Assembly: GCF_013364155.1 (NCBI RefSeq)
Contig: NZ_CP054916.1
Coordinates: forward strand, 1,425,001-1,489,000
DNA length: 64,000 nt
Direction: 5' to 3'
From: Streptomyces sp. NA02950
GTDB lineage: Bacteria; Actinomycetota; Actinomycetes; Streptomycetales; Streptomycetaceae
The notes under the pieces are model-generated. The model did no database searches, had not been told where the DNA came from, and was given only the letters and a program-made list of their open reading frames with translations. Shown in pieces: positions 62,301 through 64,000 of this stretch. Positions within the stretch are counted from its first letter, which is position 1, and every line of letters begins with the position of its first letter. Both the position numbers and the translations under genes were made by a program.

Positions 62301-62950
62301 GGTGAGAGATACGCGTCGACCACGGTGGTGTCACCGCGGGACACCAGCTTCATCAGCGGGCTGACCTCGTGGGAGCAGCTGATCTGGGTGAAGCCCAGCT
62401 CCCGGGCGGCGGTGGCGAGGGCCTGCTCATGCGCGGCGTGGCGGTAGCCGTGCAGCAGTACGACGGCGGCGCTGCGGAACCCGTCGCGGTGGGCGGTGCG
62501 CAGCGCCTCGGTGGCGGCGCCGAGGTCGAGCGGCCGCACCACACCACCGTGGGCGTCCACCCGTTCGGGGATCTCGATCACCTGGTCGTACAGCGCCTCG
62601 GGCAGGACGATCCGGCGGTCGAACAGCCGGGGCCGGTTCTGGTACGCGATCCGCAGCGCGTCGCGGAACCCCTCGGTGACCACCAGGACGGTCGGCTCGC
62701 CGGTGCGCTCCAGCAGCGCGTTGGTGGCGACCGTGGTGCCCATCTTGACGACGGCGATCCGGTCGGCCGGGACCGGCTCCCCGGACGCCAGCCCGAGGGT
62801 CTGCCGGATTCCGGCGACGGCGGCGTCCTGGTAGCGCTCGGGGTGGTGGGACAGGAGTTTGCGGGTGACCAGACGGCCGTCGGGACGTTTGCCGACGACG
62901 TCCGTGAAGGTCCCGCCACGGTCGATCCAGAACTCCCAGCGACCCGTCAT
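59348..62950 (-). CDS. ATP-dependent 5-oxoprolinase, eukaryotic-type HyuA-HyuB fusion
   Basis: A 1200-residue single-chain enzyme. Residues 1-~690 are the HyuA actin-fold ATPase ([60 protein letters not shown]). Residues ~700-1200 are HyuB ([69 protein letters not shown]). Full-length fusions of this size are 5-oxoprolinases of the OPLAH/OXP1 type, whereas split HyuA/HyuB proteins are usually hydantoinases. It would open 5-oxoproline to glutamate, the same reaction as PxpABC nearby. ATG 62950 overlaps the upstream SGNH gene's stop by 4 bp. Confidence 0.88.
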   Translation of the reverse strand: MTGRWEFWIDRGGTFTDVVGKRPDGRLVTRKLLSHHPERYQDAAVAGIRQTLGLASGEPVPADRIAVVKMGTTVATNALLERTGEPTVLVVTEGFRDALRIAYQNRPRLFDRRIVLPEALYDQVIEIPERVDAHGGVVRPLDLGAATEALRTAHRDGFRSAAVVLLHGYRHAAHEQALATAARELGFTQISCSHEVSPLMKLVSRGDTTVVDAYLSPILRRYVEDVAAELRGIRLMFMQSNGGLREAAHFRGKDAVLSGPAGGVVGMARSSEEAGHDRVIGFDMGGTSTDVSHYAGEFERVFGTEVAGVRMRAPMMNIHTVAAGGGSVLHFDGRRYRVGPDSAGAVPGPACYRRGGPLTVTDANVMLGRVQPDHFPAVFGPHADQPLDADTVRERFTRLAEEITEATGDRRGPEDVAAGFLDIAVLNMANAVKKISVQRGHDVTRYALTSFGGAGGQHACAVADALGIGTVIVPPLAGVLSAYGIGVADATAMREHAVEAELSEESLGRVRELCAGLAERTRGELLADGVPEETVTTEARVHLRYAGTDSTLAVPLDTVPAMAEEFVRAHRTRYAFTMDKPLVAEAVSVEAIGAAGPTGGHAVELPPREGELAPVATVRMFTEGRRQETALYERARMRPSDRVPGPAVIAEDDATTVVDPGWQAAVGERGHLLLTRVRPRPRTVAVGTEVDPVMLEVFNSLFMAIAEQMGLRLENTAHSVNIKERLDFSCALFDAGGNLIANAPHIPVHLGSMGESIKEVLRRNGDTMRPGDVYAINDPYHGGTHLPDVTVVTPVFDDAGTGLLFLVASRGHHAEIGGITPGSMPAFSRTIEEEGVLFDNWLLVRDGALRERETRELLTGSRCPSRAPDANLADLRAQIAANEKGIQELRRMIGQFGLDVVHAYMGHVQDNAEESVRRVVSALGDGSYRYETDGGAVIQVTVTVDRAARGAVLDFTGTSPQRPGNDNAPSSVVMAAVLYVFRTLVAEDIPLNSGCLKPLDVRVPEGCMLAPVHPAATVAGNVETSQAVTGALYAALGVQAEGSGTMNNVTFGNDRVQYYETVASGSGAGDGFDGADAVQTHMTNSRLTDPEVLEWRYPVRVDGFGIRAGSGGRGRWRGGDGVTRRIRFLEPMTIALLTGHRRVPPYGMAGGEPGSLGANLIERSDGTTERLDGRDTADVGPDDVLVVHTPGGGGYGPPAD

Positions 62951-63888
62951 CCTGCCATTGTCGCAGCGTGGGGCGGGGTGGGGCGGGGTGTGCCGGGCGG
63001 CGGGGCGGAGACGGGCGCGGTGCTTTCGGCGTTGTGGTGCGGAGCGCCGCCCAGGGCGGCGAGGGCGGCGTGGGCCTCCTGGTCGTCCCGGCTGTCGAGG
63101 AGGTGTTCGGTGCCCATCAGCCGGTGCCGCCACTCCAGCGCCGCGAGGGCCAGCAGTCCGGGCAGCAGATCGGTGCACCGGTGCGCGATCCAGCGGGTGC
63201 CTCGGGTCGCCATCCACCACGCGGCCGCGACGGGCGAGGGGGCGGGCCCGTCGAGGACGAGCGACGGCGGCTCGCCCGTGGCGATGCCACGGGCGGTGAG
63301 CGCGGTGTGGAACTCCCTGGCCAGCAGCCGGTGGCCGAGCTCGCTGGGATGCAGCCGGTCCACGCTCCACGCGCGCCGGTCCGCGATCCAGGAGTGCTCG
63401 CCCAGCTCCACATGGACCGTCTCGTACCGCGCGGACAGCGCGCGCACCACGGTGTTCACGGCCCGCATCCGGCGCCCCAGCGGACGGGCGAGCGCGGACG
63501 GCAGCCCGAGCATCCGCCCCGGGTCCGGCAGACAGGCGGTGAGCACCACGGCGCCGTCCGCGCGCAGCGCGGCGATGGTGCGGTCGAGGGCCTGGGCGAC
63601 GCGGTGGATGTCGAAGGAGTCGCGCAGGGTGTCATTGCCGCCCACCACGACGGAGGCCAGATGCGGACGGGCCCGGCGGGCGGCGGTGAGCTGCTCCTCG
63701 GCGACGTCGGCGGCCAGCGCGCCGCTGCGGGACACGTTGACCAGCTCCACATCGGCCCCGCCCCGCGGCCCGGCCGCCCCCGCCAGCAGTGCGGCCCACC
63801 CCCGCCATCCGCCCCCGGCCGCGGGATCGCCGAGCCCCTCGGTCAGCGAATCCCCGAGCGCGGCGAACCTGATCGCCCGCGGCTCCAC
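62947..63888 (-). CDS. SGNH/GDSL-family hydrolase
   Basis: About 313 residues. The SGNH blocks are visible: [17 protein letters not shown] (nucleophilic Ser), [13 protein letters not shown] (Asn) and [20 protein letters not shown] (Asp and His). This is a serine esterase or lipase-type enzyme with no signal peptide, so probably intracellular. The start is uncertain. GTG 63888 (VEPRAIRF) begins just before block I. The frame is open through an Ala-rich stretch to the window edge, so the gene could extend past it. The C-terminal ~100 residues are not part of the SGNH fold. It is coupled (ATGA) to the downstream 5-oxoprolinase. Confidence 0.85.
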   Translation of the reverse strand: MEPRAIRFAALGDSLTEGLGDPAAGGGWRGWAALLAGAAGPRGGADVELVNVSRSGALAADVAEEQLTAARRARPHLASVVVGGNDTLRDSFDIHRVAQALDRTIAALRADGAVVLTACLPDPGRMLGLPSALARPLGRRMRAVNTVVRALSARYETVHVELGEHSWIADRRAWSVDRLHPSELGHRLLAREFHTALTARGIATGEPPSLVLDGPAPSPVAAAWWMATRGTRWIAHRCTDLLPGLLALAALEWRHRLMGTEHLLDSRDDQEAHAALAALGGAPHHNAESTAPVSAPPPGTPRPTPPHAATMAG

Positions 63889-64000
63889 GCCGTCGCCGTG
63901 CACCCACGGCCCGACCGCCCCGGCAGCGGCCACCGGCACACCGGCCGAAGCAGACGCGGACAACGTGGCCGGGGCAGGCGCGGCGCCCTCGGCGGGCAGG

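Overview
The window is a high-GC actinobacterial chromosome segment, almost certainly Streptomyces. The evidence is the strong third-position G/C bias, GTG/TTG starts with 4-bp stop/start overlaps, a cvnABCD conservon, a WhiB-family regulator and a mycothiol-type formaldehyde dehydrogenase. I see no tRNA, rRNA, CRISPR array, integrase or intact insertion sequence. There is one small MITE-like inverted-repeat element.

Layout. (1) 1-12400, housekeeping and carbon metabolism: the 3' end of ptsI, an MFS exporter plus a hypothetical gene divergent from a MocR-type regulator, acetoacetyl-CoA synthetase, a GH31 glycosidase, a VanX-like secreted dipeptidase, and a DUF35/thiolase-like pair. (2) 12636-14977: glycerol uptake and phosphorylation (glpF-glpK). 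(3) 15068-19249: a complete conservon, transcribed leftwards. (4) 19626-32207: a choline/glycine-betaine catabolic locus. Choline oxidase and an aldehyde dehydrogenase make glycine betaine, a Rieske monooxygenase demethylates it to dimethylglycine, a dimethylglycine oxidase makes sarcosine, and a mycothiol-dependent dehydrogenase removes the formaldehyde. An APC permease and an IclR regulator accompany them. A divergent Rieske ferredoxin/reductase pair could feed electrons to the monooxygenase. (5) 32549-42190: one giant gene of 3 IPT/TIG domains followed by 29 Ig-like repeats. (6) 42235-50630: a leftward three-gene operon in the order kleisin-like, MukE-like, giant SMC-like ATPase (mukF-mukE-mukB order), with a 28-codon coupled small ORF between the first two. 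This is the best candidate for an undescribed system: a condensin or plasmid-surveillance complex without a recognisable nuclease gene beside it. (7) 50788-62950: a pyroglutamate (5-oxoproline) island with pyroglutamyl peptidase, a DUF969/DUF979 membrane pair, a DUF2891 protein, a GntR regulator, pxpABC and, a little further on, an unrelated eukaryotic-type 5-oxoprolinase. The same 22-bp GntR-type site lies in inverted orientation before the transport/peptidase operon and before pxpA. A WhiB-like gene, an ankyrin protein and an SGNH hydrolase complete the right end.

Functions are read from motifs and remembered family sequences only; no database search was run. Most very long antisense reading frames in this GC-rich DNA are shadows and were left out.
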